64,000 nt of DNA from assembly GCA_035306065.1 (NCBI GenBank), contig DATGOL010000030.1, positions 19,143-83,142 of the forward strand, given 5' to 3'. The notes below the pieces were generated by a model. That model had not been told where the DNA came from and made no database searches. It saw nothing but the letters and a program-made list of their open reading frames with translations. Below, in pieces: positions 52,930 to 61,911 of this stretch (positions within the stretch are counted from its first letter, which is position 1; each line of letters starts with the position of its first letter). The DNA comes from JBBQHX01 sp035306065 (GTDB lineage Bacteria; Gemmatimonadota; Gemmatimonadetes; Gemmatimonadales; Gemmatimonadaceae). A program made the position numbers and the translations under genes.

Positions 52930-54109
52930 CTTCCCATGTGGGTCGCTTCCACGCGCTGTTCCTGAGTAGCGCAGCAGGATGGTAAGTGACGATTAGCGGT
53001 ATGCCGTGAAAGCGATGAACCTGCCCGCGGAGTTTGCCGAGTGGGAGCTTCGTCTCGAGCAGCGTCTGTGCTGCGAAAGTGCCGAACGCCACGATGACGC
53101 GGGGCTCGAGAAGCGCCAACTGCCTGATGAGGTACGGACTGCACGCCTCGATCTCTTCAGGTTGCGGATTACGATTTCCCGGCGGGCGATGCTTCAGGAC
53201 ATTGCAAATGAATACATCTTCCCGGCTCAAGTTAATGGCCGCGAGGATTTTGGTCAGAAGCTGTCCCGCCTGTCCTACGAACGGCCGGCCCGTGGCGTCT
53301 TCGTTGGCACCGGGCGCCTCGCCGACGCATACCAGGTCTGCGTTCGAGTTCCCTTCACCGGGCACGCCGTTCGTTGCCGTCTTATAGAGAGAACACCGGG
53401 TGCAGTCGTGCACTTCGCGCGCAAGCGCCTTGAGAGACTTGAGTCCGGCAATCCTCGCGTCCCCGCGAGCGAAGGCGCTGGCGGGGATCTCGATACCGGC
53501 CGGAACCTCGTCCAGGGGAACGACAGGTGACGCCGGAGACTTCTGCCCGGCATTTGCCTTGGTGCCCACCCATTCGGGTGAGGGGGTGTCGGTGCTCGAC
53601 GTTTTCTTGCGTGGCGGCATGGATGGAGTTTTCTCGTCGGATCCCAGGCTGTCCGGTGCGGGCGAGGTGGCTGGCAGCCTCGTTGCAGATTGGGCGACAT
53701 CCTCATCCTGGGACGGCCCGCTGCTCTTCACGGCTCCCGGACCGGCTCCCGCGGCTCGAAGCGCCTCGCGCCAGTCGGTCGATGCAGGAGTCTCTCCGCT
53801 GGTGCGATCTGCACGCCCGGATTTCGGCTCGGCCGCATTCACGGGTTCCGGAGCCGGGCGGGCTGATGCTCCGGCTGCCTCGCGCACACTTCCCGCTCGC
53901 TCGGCCCCGCTGTTGCCGGGTTGAGCAGACGTTATCGGCTCGCGACGCACACCGACGTCCTCGCCGCCCGGCACGTCGCCGCGCGCGCCGAGCATCTTCA
54001 GCACCTGGTCTACATCCAGGGTGTCGAGCGTTAGCTCGGACTCACCGAACTCGCGCCGTTGCTCCAGGTAGCGTTTCAGCTCCCGTCGTACCTGATCGGG
54101 TGCGGTCAA
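52883..54109 (-). CDS. type-4 uracil-DNA glycosylase with a long N-terminal extension
   Basis: A 408-residue protein starting at TTG 54109 in a TTGA overlap with coaBC. Residues about 225-408 are a family 4 uracil-DNA glycosylase: CTRC (236-239), motif A GEAPGANEDATGRPF, RPPGNRNPQPEEIEAC (Cys323) and motif B TYHPAALLR. The third iron-sulfur ligand, normally Cys in KCRPP, is His307, with a Cys at 302. The first 220 residues are low-complexity and rich in Ala, Pro, Ser, Glu and Arg, apart from a short helical start (residues 1-42). The extension may tether the enzyme to replication proteins; dnaB is the next gene. Confidence 0.9.
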   Translation of the reverse strand: MTAPDQVRRELKRYLEQRREFGESELTLDTLDVDQVLKMLGARGDVPGGEDVGVRREPITSAQPGNSGAERAGSVREAAGASARPAPEPVNAAEPKSGRADRTSGETPASTDWREALRAAGAGPGAVKSSGPSQDEDVAQSATRLPATSPAPDSLGSDEKTPSMPPRKKTSSTDTPSPEWVGTKANAGQKSPASPVVPLDEVPAGIEIPASAFARGDARIAGLKSLKALAREVHDCTRCSLYKTATNGVPGEGNSNADLVCVGEAPGANEDATGRPFVGQAGQLLTKILAAINLSREDVFICNVLKHRPPGNRNPQPEEIEACSPYLIRQLALLEPRVIVAFGTFAAQTLLETKLPLGKLRGQVHRFHGIPLIVTYHPAALLRNSAWKRPTWEDVQLARRLLDRPGNS

Positions 54110-55362
54110 AGCCCGCGTCCCCGAATGATCGCTTCCACCCTGTCCAGGATTGCGTCGGCTACGTCTGACTTCGGCATCCGTGGCAGGGCATCTTCCCCTC
54201 CGTTGCCGTCGAGCAGCGTGACCACATTCGTATCCACGCCAAAGCCGGCGCCCGGTTCGCGAGCGTCGTTAACCACGAGCAGATCCAGCTTCTTGCCATC
54301 GAGCTTCCTGCGAGCGTTGGCCAGCACGTTGTCAGTCTCCAGCGCAAAGCCTACGGCAATGGCGCCCTTCCGCCGGAGTGGCGCCGTGTCGCTCAGGATG
54401 TCCGGATTGGGAACGAGTTCAATCGCCGGGGTTCCAGCCTCACGCTTCATCTTGCTTTCAGCCTCACGGGAGGCCCGATAATCCGAAGGGGCAGCGGACA
54501 TGACGAGTACGTCAGCGTCAGGCAGAGCGTTCGCCACGGCGTCGTGCATTTCCCGGGTGCTCTCGACGGCAATGTGCGCGGGACCAGGCGGAATAGGTAC
54601 CGACAGGGGGCCAGCGATGAGCGTGACCCTTGCGCCTCGTCGCCAGGCGGCCTCCGCTATGGCCACTCCCATCTTGCCACTGCTGTGGTTGGAGAGGAAG
54701 CGCACGGGGTCCAGCGCCTCACGGGTAGGACCCGCGGTAACCAGCACGTGACGTCCGGAAAGCTCGCCCTTTGCCTCGAGCATCCGCGCCGCCTGCAGCA
54801 GCAATGCTTCCGGCTCCGGCATGCGGCCCGGCCTGTCCGAGTCATTCTCGGCCAGCGCTCCCACATCCGGCTCCACAACTACATAGCCCGCCTCACGTAA
54901 GCGGGACACATTCTGCTGCACCAGCTGATGCGCCCACATGTTGTCATTCATAGCGGGCGCGAGCAACACGGGTGCCTCGGTAGCCAGAAGGATGGCCGTC
55001 AGCAGGTCATTGGCGCGTGCGGCAGCTGCCCGCGAGAGGAAGTCGGCCGTTGCGGGCGCAACCATCACCAGGTTGGCCGCACGCGCGAGGCGAATGTGGT
55101 CGAGCGCGTGTCCTTCGCCGAGCAGGGAGTGCAGGACGCGCCGGCCGGTAACTGCCTCGAAGGTGATTGCACCAACGAACTCGCGCGCTGCACGAGTGAG
55201 CACTACGTCCACGGTGGCGCCGGCCTGCGTGAGGCGGCGTGCAAGCGTCACCGACTTGTAGCAGGCAATCCCGCCCGTTACGCCGAGCAGGATATGTCGC
55301 GACTCGAATGGACGCACCGTGGCGGAGGTGGAAGAGTGAGCGGGATCGTGACGAGGGCGCAC
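54106..55362 (-). CDS. coaBC: bifunctional phosphopantothenoylcysteine decarboxylase / synthetase CoaBC
   Basis: A 418-residue flavoprotein for two steps of coenzyme A synthesis; GTG 55362 is used, with GTG 55317 as alternative. The N-terminal decarboxylase has LLGVTGGIACYKS, the VMVAPATADF region and PAMNDNMW. Its substrate flap reads ALAENDSDRPGRMPEPE (169-185) and has no Cys, where E. coli has the catalytic ACG. The C-terminal synthetase has VLVTAGPTREALDPVRFLSNHSSGKMG and the Lys region KLDLLVVND. Both domains are full length. Confidence 0.92.
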   Translation of the reverse strand: MRPRHDPAHSSTSATVRPFESRHILLGVTGGIACYKSVTLARRLTQAGATVDVVLTRAAREFVGAITFEAVTGRRVLHSLLGEGHALDHIRLARAANLVMVAPATADFLSRAAAARANDLLTAILLATEAPVLLAPAMNDNMWAHQLVQQNVSRLREAGYVVVEPDVGALAENDSDRPGRMPEPEALLLQAARMLEAKGELSGRHVLVTAGPTREALDPVRFLSNHSSGKMGVAIAEAAWRRGARVTLIAGPLSVPIPPGPAHIAVESTREMHDAVANALPDADVLVMSAAPSDYRASREAESKMKREAGTPAIELVPNPDILSDTAPLRRKGAIAVGFALETDNVLANARRKLDGKKLDLLVVNDAREPGAGFGVDTNVVTLLDGNGGEDALPRMPKSDVADAILDRVEAIIRGRGL

Positions 55363-55391
55363 AGCAGCGCGCCCGGATCACGGCTACCTCG

Positions 55392-55412
55392 CGGCCCGGT
55401 ATCAGCGGGCCG
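55392..55412 (-). terminator. hairpin after rpoZ
   Basis: CGGCCCG and CGGGCCG form a perfect 7-base stem with a 7-base loop seven bases after the rpoZ stop. No T-run follows. It may reduce read-through from rpoZ into coaBC, whose start is 30 bases further on. Confidence 0.4.
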
Positions 55413-55418
55413 GTTCTG

Positions 55419-55625
55419 TTACTCGCCGCGGCGCTTCGGAACCACCTTGTAGTCAATCTCGCCACTCGCAAGCGCCGCAAGCGAACGCGTTGTGAGCTTC
55501 TCTTCCTTGAGCGAACGCTCGCGCGGAAACTCGTTGAGGATACGCGCATACTTCGCAGCCACGAGCACCGCCAGGTACTTGTTGGTTGCGTATTTCTCGA
55601 TCTCCGACGGTGTAAAGACTCGCAT
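55419..55625 (-). CDS. rpoZ: RNA polymerase omega subunit
   Basis: A 68-residue protein with the omega core (KYLAVLVAAKYARILNE, 16-32) and the LTTRSLAALASGEIDY segment. Omega aids assembly of the beta' subunit. Its ATG shares one base with the gmk stop (TGATG). The gmk-rpoZ-coaBC order is widely conserved and supports the call of this short gene. Confidence 0.9.
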   Translation of the reverse strand: MRVFTPSEIEKYATNKYLAVLVAAKYARILNEFPRERSLKEEKLTTRSLAALASGEIDYKVVPKRRGE

Positions 55626-56281
55626 CAGTCGTTCCTTGAAATTGTGGATGCCGATAGCTGGCCGTCCAGTTCGTCCCTCAGGCGCCCGATCCTTTCGGCG
55701 AGGTCCAGAGCCCTCGTACGTCGCGCAGCCTCGGCCTCGATAATTGCCGAAACCCGGGCGATCGCAACTTCCAGGTCATCGTTCACCACTACGTAATCAT
55801 ACATCGGAAGCGCCTCGAGTTCACGTATCGCAGTCGTGAGGCGTGTTCTCAGCGCTTCCGCTCCTTCCGTTTGCCGGCCAGCCAGGCGCGCTGCCAGAAT
55901 CGAGGCCGAAGGTGGCAACAGGAACACCAGAACGCTATCCGGAAACGCGCGCCTGAACTGCTCCGCACCCTGTACATCGATGTCCATCACCACGTGGCGA
56001 CCGGACGAAAGCAAACGCTTTACCTCCGAGCGCAACGTTCCATACAGGTTCCCGTGCACTTCAGCCCACTCGGCAAAGTCGCCCTGCTCCACCCGCTCCA
56101 GAAAGGCAGTCCTTGTAAGGAAGTGATAGTCCCGACCGTCCACCTCTCCTTCCCGCCTGGGTCGCGTCGTTGCAGACACGGAGTAACCCAGGTCTCCTCG
56201 ACGCTGCAGAAGCTCACGAGCTATCGTGGTTTTCCCACCGCCCGATGGAGCACTGAGAATCAGCGGGAAGGACAGGTTCAT
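55625..56281 (-). CDS. gmk: guanylate kinase
   Basis: A 218-residue kinase that phosphorylates GMP to GDP. The P-loop SAPSGGGKTT is at 10-19, and the GMP-binding segments SATTRPRREGEVDGRDYHF and EWAEVHGNLYGT follow. The lid and C-terminal helix are complete. It overlaps yicC upstream (ATGA). Confidence 0.96.
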   Translation of the reverse strand: MNLSFPLILSAPSGGGKTTIARELLQRRGDLGYSVSATTRPRREGEVDGRDYHFLTRTAFLERVEQGDFAEWAEVHGNLYGTLRSEVKRLLSSGRHVVMDIDVQGAEQFRRAFPDSVLVFLLPPSASILAARLAGRQTEGAEALRTRLTTAIRELEALPMYDYVVVNDDLEVAIARVSAIIEAEAARRTRALDLAERIGRLRDELDGQLSASTISRND

Positions 56282-57159
56282 TCCACGTTCTCCACCTGCT
56301 CCCTCAACCGCTCCAGCTCCTCCTTCAGCAGCACCACGTCCGCAACGATCGCCGCATCGTTCGCTTTGCTTCCCATCGTGTTTGCCTCGCGCAGCATTTC
56401 CTGGAGCAGGAAACCGAGCCGCTTCCCTGCCTGGTCGACGCTTGCATCCGCGAGAGTGTCATGGAATGCAGCGATGTGCGCCCTGAATCGCGACAGCTCC
56501 TCCTGAACATCCAGTCGGTCTGCCATGATCGCGACCTCCTGGGCAATGCGCTGCTCGTCTACCGCAATTCCTGCAACCAACTCTGCGACGTTTGTCCTGA
56601 GCCGATTCCGCTGCTCGAACAGCCGTTCCGGTGCTCGTGCCTCTATCCGGTTCAGTGCACTCGCGGCGATACCCAGCCTCTCCTGAAGGAATGCGGCCAG
56701 CCGCTCTCCCTCAGCCGCACGCATGCCGGTGAGGGCGTCTGCCGCAGCATCAACGATGGCGAGCACCGGAGCCGAATCGTTCGGCGCCACGAGCTCCTCC
56801 TCCGTTGCTCCGAGCACATCGGGCAGACGAAGCAGCATGCCCAGATCCAGCGACGAGTTCAGACGAAGGCGAGTGGAAAGATCGCGAAGCTGCGTTACGT
56901 ACGCGGCCAGCCGCGTTTCGTCGAGCTGCAGCTCGTGGCCGGACGTTTCGCGATCGACCTTGATGCTCAGGGTAACGTGCCCCCGGGCAATCCTGCGGCG
57001 CAAAGTGTCGCGCATCTCACCTTCCCAACGCTGGAAGGCCGCGGGCACCTTGAAGCTCGGATTGAAGAAACGATGGTTGACCGCGCGAATCTCCGCGGTC
57101 ACCCTGGTGTTTCCAACTACGCCGTCGGCTGCGCCGAACCCCGTCATGCTCCTGATCAT
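56278..57159 (-). CDS. yicC: YicC/YloC family endoribonuclease
   Basis: Called from ATG 57159 (293 residues). The protein starts MIRSMTGFG as in the family, keeps EIRAVNHRFF (about 26-35), and ends with GKRLGFLLQEMLREANTMGSKA, the most conserved block. YicC proteins are reported manganese-dependent endoribonucleases. It heads the long housekeeping run that includes gmk and rpoZ. Its promoter is so close that the transcript may have almost no leader. Coiled-coil-like helices fill the centre. Confidence 0.93.
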   Translation of the reverse strand: MIRSMTGFGAADGVVGNTRVTAEIRAVNHRFFNPSFKVPAAFQRWEGEMRDTLRRRIARGHVTLSIKVDRETSGHELQLDETRLAAYVTQLRDLSTRLRLNSSLDLGMLLRLPDVLGATEEELVAPNDSAPVLAIVDAAADALTGMRAAEGERLAAFLQERLGIAASALNRIEARAPERLFEQRNRLRTNVAELVAGIAVDEQRIAQEVAIMADRLDVQEELSRFRAHIAAFHDTLADASVDQAGKRLGFLLQEMLREANTMGSKANDAAIVADVVLLKEELERLREQVENVE

Positions 57160-57170
57160 GGCCAAGCCTC

Positions 57171-57200
57171 TAAATATCGGCGCGGCAACGCGTTTGTCAA
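57171..57200 (-). promoter_or_regulatory. sigma70-type promoter of the yicC run
   Basis: A perfect TTGACA (57200-57195) is 18 bases from TATTTA (57176-57171) on the minus strand. The -35 overlaps the stop codon of the preceding gene. Transcription would start near 57164, only about five bases before the yicC ATG. Confidence 0.72.
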
Positions 57201-59008
57201 TTCCGGAAGCTCCAGCGGACCCCGTAGAGAATGGTGGGACGCGGCATCAGGTACCCGGGAACGGTTTCATAATCCACGCCGAATGCATTGCGGTACTGGA
57301 GCATGATGTAGGCGTCGCTGATGCGAAGTTCGAGGAGCGCATTCATCCCCGGGGCGCTCGTGGTTCTCGACAACACGGGGGTTGTGCCGATAACCTGCGG
57401 AAAGCCCACTTCGCTGGCGTAGTTGCCAAAAACTGCCGCCCGCAGGTGGAAATTCCCGCGCGGAAACTTCTCGAGCCACTGGTTGAAGTATTCAACCCGG
57501 CCGCTCACGTCGAACTCGGGGCGATACACGTAGTCGGAACCGGTCTTGTTCCACCGCGTTGCGGTCACGTCCACGCGGAAGCCACCCCACACGGGTCCCC
57601 TGAGCGCCCCGTAGACGCCTGCGGCATCGCCCGTGGAAGCGAAGAGGAAGTCAGGGTCCACTGGAGTCAGTGCTCCGGTGGGCCTGTCTTCGGTCAATAT
57701 CACGCCTCCCACGAGCCAGAGTGACCTGACCCGCACTCCCCCTTCGCCACGCACTGCGATGCGCGAGTCTCCCACGTCCGGACTCTCGGAGGAAACACCC
57801 CCCGAAAGCGCCAGGAAGGGCAGAGGCGCCAGGGTGGCGGAGGCATCCATCCGGAGGGTTTCATCTTCTTCCCGCTGTTCGGCAAAGGCCGAAAACGTCC
57901 ACAGCGGGCTCTCGTAGCTCGCACGTACCGAGGGTGTGATGAAACTCTCGCCCTCGAAAACCCGCATACGCCCCGTGGCGCTGAGCGAGAGGCCGGACCC
58001 GCGCCATCCTACGGTCGCCACGTACTGCGCGCGCGAGCGGGCGGTGTCGGCGACTTCGTCTGTGCCGAACGATGCCTGTTGCGCCTCGATTTCGAAGGAT
58101 TGGCTGGAGGCTATTGCCTGCATCCAGAGGCCGGTCTGCTCGGGTGCTCGAAAGGCAGCCCGGGCGTAGGCAATGGTATGGACGTGCTCGAGCGGCTCCA
58201 GAGGCGTCATCTCGTTCAGGCGCGTGAGGCGCGAGCGAAGGCCACTGGTTCGCTGCATCCAGCCATCCACACTCCACCGTGGGCGGGCTACACCAACGCG
58301 AGCAACCAGGGAGAGCCTGTCCCCATCGCCGCCGAATACGGGGTCTCGCGTTGAAAACTGCTGCCCGCCCAGCTGAATCACTTCGCCACGGCCGAAGCGC
58401 TTGCCGAAGTATCCGCGGTACAGGTTGCTGTTGTAATCGCCGGTAGACACGTCAATCCGCGTACGCGGGCTGGTGTGCTCCTCGCGCCAGCTTCGAAGGT
58501 GCACGCGCAGCTCGTCCACTCCGCGTTCCACCGCTACCTCCTCAAGAGGCCAGAGCTGCACGTTACCAAGATCCTGCAGGCCGTCCTGGCGAGGGTCTAT
58601 TGCGTCAATCTCCACGCCGTCCAGGAATATCCGGATGCCTCGGAAACTTCCCGCCACGCCTGCGTACTCCGGTGGAAGAAGCCAGCCGGAACGGAATCCG
58701 GTAACCTCAGGCAGGTTGTCGAGCAGGTCCAGCAGAGTGAGCGCGCCTGACGACATTATCTCGTCGCCACGCCAGCGGTACGCCGCTGCGATAGATGGCA
58801 GCGGCGGGACCTCGCCAGCGGGTATGGGAGACTTGAGCGTGTCCCCACGCACGCTGTCTGCTGCAACCGCTCGTGCAGCCGGCGCAACTGTATCCGGCGG
58901 CGCCGGAGCCTCGGTTACCTGCGCAGCTAAAGGCGCGGTGAACAGCAGGAGCGCAATGACGGCGGCACAGACTCCGCGCAGCTCTCCCGTCAGGCACCGC
59001 GAACTCAC
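57197..59008 (-). CDS. outer-membrane protein with TonB-receptor-like plug
   Basis: Called from GTG 59008 (603 residues), one base after the pepA stop, which gives a normal signal peptide (basic start, hydrophobic 13-27, cleavage near PLAAQ at 29/30). Residues about 80-160 resemble a TonB plug (LDLLDNLPEVTGF, RGIRIFLDGVEIDAIDP, VAVERG). The remainder has alternating aromatic strands typical of a beta-barrel. No clear TonB box or carboxy-terminal Phe was seen (end is WSFRN). At 603 residues it is short for a TonB-dependent receptor. The substrate is unknown. Confidence 0.75.
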   Translation of the reverse strand: MSSRCLTGELRGVCAAVIALLLFTAPLAAQVTEAPAPPDTVAPAARAVAADSVRGDTLKSPIPAGEVPPLPSIAAAYRWRGDEIMSSGALTLLDLLDNLPEVTGFRSGWLLPPEYAGVAGSFRGIRIFLDGVEIDAIDPRQDGLQDLGNVQLWPLEEVAVERGVDELRVHLRSWREEHTSPRTRIDVSTGDYNSNLYRGYFGKRFGRGEVIQLGGQQFSTRDPVFGGDGDRLSLVARVGVARPRWSVDGWMQRTSGLRSRLTRLNEMTPLEPLEHVHTIAYARAAFRAPEQTGLWMQAIASSQSFEIEAQQASFGTDEVADTARSRAQYVATVGWRGSGLSLSATGRMRVFEGESFITPSVRASYESPLWTFSAFAEQREEDETLRMDASATLAPLPFLALSGGVSSESPDVGDSRIAVRGEGGVRVRSLWLVGGVILTEDRPTGALTPVDPDFLFASTGDAAGVYGALRGPVWGGFRVDVTATRWNKTGSDYVYRPEFDVSGRVEYFNQWLEKFPRGNFHLRAAVFGNYASEVGFPQVIGTTPVLSRTTSAPGMNALLELRISDAYIMLQYRNAFGVDYETVPGYLMPRPTILYGVRWSFRN

Positions 59009-59009
59009 G

Positions 59010-60485
59010 TCAGCTTGCTCTGCCGCGCACGAACTCCACAAAGGTGCCCACCGGAATACCGGTCGGCCCCTTGGGCAGTGCCACAAGGTCGTTCTCGGAA
59101 TACGCGGTGCCCGCTATGTCCAGGTGCACCCACGGATAGTCTGCCACGAACTCCTGGAGGAATAGTGCGGCGGTAATGGAACCTGCTGCCCTGCCTCCGG
59201 TGTTCTTCACGTCGGCAACATCGCTCTTGATCAGCTCGCGGTAGTCGCTCCACATGGGCAGCGGCCACCCGGGCTCACCAGAGCGTCGTGCGGCATCCGC
59301 CACTTCGCCCACAAGCTTCTCGTCAGGCCCGAACAGGCCGACTGCAGTATGGCCGAGCGCGATCACGATTGCGCCGGTAAGAGTTGCCGCATCCAGCACA
59401 GCCTGAGGCTCGAAGCGCGCGGCGTAAACAAGCAGGTCTGCCAGTACCAGGCGACCTTCGGCATCCGTGTTGATCACTTCGATCGACTTGCCGTTGGAGG
59501 CGTGCACCACGTCTCCGGGCTTCACCGCGGTGCCTGACGGCATGTTGGTGGTTGAACCAACCACGCCAACCACGTTCACCGGCAGCTTCATCCGGGAAAT
59601 CGCTTCCATTGCACCCAGCACGCCCGCTGCACCACACATGTCGAACTTCATGTGCTCCATGCCCTGCGCAGGCTTGATCGAAATGCCACCCGTGTCGAAG
59701 CAGAGCCCCTTTCCAACGAGCACAATGGGCTTTGCATCTCCGCCGCCGGACCACGTGAGAGTAATGAGGCGCGGCTCCTGCGGCGTTCCCTGCGCAACCG
59801 ACAGGAAGCTGCCCATCTTCTCGCGTCGCATCTCCTCCGAACCCCAGACCTCGACGGACAATCCGTTTCGCTTGGCGATATCGCGGGCTGTGTCGGCCAG
59901 AAAATCCGGCGTGCACACATTCCCCGGCATCATGGCGAGCCGCCTGGCCAGCGCCTGTCCTTCGCCGAGTGCATTTCCAATGTCGCAGGACGCCTGCGCC
60001 GCCGATTCGTCGGCCACCACGACCGTGGCTTCGGCCATCTTGTCGCGCCTGTCCTTGTCAGGCGGCGGCGTTTTCAGATCGTCGTAGCTCCATGAGCCTG
60101 CGTGCAGCCCCGTTACCACATGCTCCACTTCCCTCTCATCCAGATCGCCGGCGAACACCGCAACTTTGGCAGTTCCCATGCGCCCAGCCTGGCGCGCTCC
60201 GAGGGACGCCGCGCGCCTCAGCGCAGTTGCTCGATCGTCGGGACTGCCCATGCCCACCAGAAGTACTCTGGCCGGGCCGGATTCGGCGCCGGCGAGATGT
60301 AGCGTCTCGTCGCGTCCACCGCGGAAGTCCCGTCGCTCCAGGCTCCGCCCGAGGGCGCCACCCAGCTGGCCATCCAGCTTCTGCAGGCCCGAATCGAGCG
60401 TGGGGTCCGCGACCATTGGCAGCACGAGTAGCGCAACTTTCAGGTCGGCGGGATCGGTGCTGCGGACACGGACGTTCAGTGACAT
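59010..60485 (-). CDS. pepA: leucyl aminopeptidase (M17)
   Basis: Called from ATG 60485 (491 residues). A hexameric, two-metal cytosolic exopeptidase. The N-terminal domain (to about 160) is variable; the catalytic domain has VGKGLCFDTGGISIKP (metal Asp and Lys), GAAGVLGAM and NTDAEGRLVLADL with the second metal-binding Asp and Glu. The C-terminus contains HLDIAGTAY. Upstream are 241 non-coding bases including a tight hairpin. PepA proteins of some bacteria also bind DNA; nothing here tests that. Confidence 0.95.
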   Translation of the reverse strand: MSLNVRVRSTDPADLKVALLVLPMVADPTLDSGLQKLDGQLGGALGRSLERRDFRGGRDETLHLAGAESGPARVLLVGMGSPDDRATALRRAASLGARQAGRMGTAKVAVFAGDLDEREVEHVVTGLHAGSWSYDDLKTPPPDKDRRDKMAEATVVVADESAAQASCDIGNALGEGQALARRLAMMPGNVCTPDFLADTARDIAKRNGLSVEVWGSEEMRREKMGSFLSVAQGTPQEPRLITLTWSGGGDAKPIVLVGKGLCFDTGGISIKPAQGMEHMKFDMCGAAGVLGAMEAISRMKLPVNVVGVVGSTTNMPSGTAVKPGDVVHASNGKSIEVINTDAEGRLVLADLLVYAARFEPQAVLDAATLTGAIVIALGHTAVGLFGPDEKLVGEVADAARRSGEPGWPLPMWSDYRELIKSDVADVKNTGGRAAGSITAALFLQEFVADYPWVHLDIAGTAYSENDLVALPKGPTGIPVGTFVEFVRGRAS

Positions 60486-60518
60486 TCTGTGAATTGAGTT
60501 TGAGTAAGCAGAACTCCA

Positions 60519-60535
60519 CCTGGCCGGAGGCCAGG
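60519..60535 (-). promoter_or_regulatory. tight hairpin in the pepA leader
   Basis: CCTGGCC and GGCCAGG form a perfect 7-base stem with a 3-base loop, 34-50 bases before the pepA ATG. There is no ribosome site at the ATG and no T-run. The remaining 190 bases of this gap hold no gene and no convincing promoter; the best -35/-10 pairs match poorly. Confidence 0.4.
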
Positions 60536-60726
60536 GAGCAGGCCGTAATCCGGCTGCGGGCGCCTGCGGACGGCTGCGGAAACCGTCACCAGCGCCTGCG
60601 ATAGAATCGCCAGCACTGAGAACAGTAGCCGCAAGTGCGGCCGGCACCTCAACAAGCTAGTAAACGCCGGGTTCAGGCTGCAAGCAACTTCCGCCGACGC
60701 TCCAATCATGCGGTGCACGCGGTGCC

Positions 60727-61911
60727 TCACGCGTCAGCCGGTCGCGGGGTGCTCTCGCTGAACACCAGCTGAGCCGCGCTCACACCACTTCCCGCGGTTA
60801 TCGGCACGCCTGCGTCCATCATTGCCAGCTCGACGCCGCCCAGGGCGCCGAGCAGCATGAGTTCGTTCACGTCTCCCATGTGGCCGATTCGGAACGCGCG
60901 TCCGGCCAGGCGTGCAAGTCCGCCACCAAGCGAGAGGTTCCAGCGGCGGAACGCGATATCTATCACCTTTCGCGCATCGTACTCCGCAGGCAGCATCACC
61001 GTGCTCAATGAGTCCGAGTACGCCTGCGGGTCGCGCGCGCAGAGTTGCAGGTCCCAGGCAGCCACGGCCGCACGAGCTCCGGCGCCGAGCCGTGCGTGAC
61101 GCGCGAACACGTTCTCCAGGCCTTCTTCGGCAAAGATGTCCAGCGCCTCACGAAGGCCGAAAAGGATTGACAGCGGTGGAGTGTACGGGAAGTATCCCTC
61201 GTCGTTCTGCGCTGCCATTGCCTGCAGGTTGAACACACTCCTGGGCGCGCGCGCCGACTCCGATGCTGCCAGTCCCTTCTCGCTCACCGCGATGATCGCC
61301 AGCCCTGCCGGGAGCATGAGGCCCTTCTGGGTGCCGGCGACTGCAACGTCAACTCCCCATGCATCGAAGAGGAACTCCATGCAGCCGATGGAGCTCACTC
61401 CGTCCACCAGAAGCAGTGCGTCGTGCGCGGTGGAATCCAGTGCGGCCCGAACGCCTGCAATGTCGCTTCGAACGCCGGTGGCGGTCTCGTTATGCACGAC
61501 GAGCACGGCACGGATCTGCTGCTCGCCGTCCGCACGAAGAGCATCAGCCACCTGCTCCACGGGCACGGCCTCGCCCCACTCGACGTCTATCGTGCGAACA
61601 TTGAAGCCAAGGTTCGTTGCAGCCTGCGCGAAGAGATGGCTGAACTGTCCGTTGCGCACTGCCAGCACCGTGTCTCCCGGCGACAGCATGTTCGTGAGCG
61701 CGATCTCCCAGCCGCTCGTGCCGGTTCCCGGAAAGATGAACGGCCTGCCGGCGGTGGTGCCGAACACCGACTTGAGATCCGTCAGCAGGCCGCGCGTAAG
61801 CTCGGGGAAGACAGAGGAACGGTGGTCCTCCAGGGACCGGGCCATAGCGCGAATCACGCGCTCGGGCAGGTGAGTTGGACCGGGAACGAAGAGGAAGTGG
61901 CGTCCGTACAT
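60727..61911 (-). CDS. class V aminotransferase, alanine/serine-glyoxylate type
   Basis: Called from ATG 61911 (394 residues). A fold-type I PLP enzyme of the alanine-glyoxylate/serine-glyoxylate aminotransferase group. The N-terminus FLFVPGPTHLPERVIRAM, the FPGTGTSGWE segment, DGVSSIGCMEF with the PLP Asp, and the Schiff-base Lys in GTQKGLMLP near residue 190 support this. The C-terminal FRIGHMGDVNELML is typical. Serine-pyruvate, alanine-glyoxylate and serine-glyoxylate activities cannot be told apart. It lies between tRNA-Leu and pepA. Confidence 0.88.
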   Translation of the reverse strand: MYGRHFLFVPGPTHLPERVIRAMARSLEDHRSSVFPELTRGLLTDLKSVFGTTAGRPFIFPGTGTSGWEIALTNMLSPGDTVLAVRNGQFSHLFAQAATNLGFNVRTIDVEWGEAVPVEQVADALRADGEQQIRAVLVVHNETATGVRSDIAGVRAALDSTAHDALLLVDGVSSIGCMEFLFDAWGVDVAVAGTQKGLMLPAGLAIIAVSEKGLAASESARAPRSVFNLQAMAAQNDEGYFPYTPPLSILFGLREALDIFAEEGLENVFARHARLGAGARAAVAAWDLQLCARDPQAYSDSLSTVMLPAEYDARKVIDIAFRRWNLSLGGGLARLAGRAFRIGHMGDVNELMLLGALGGVELAMMDAGVPITAGSGVSAAQLVFSESTPRPADA

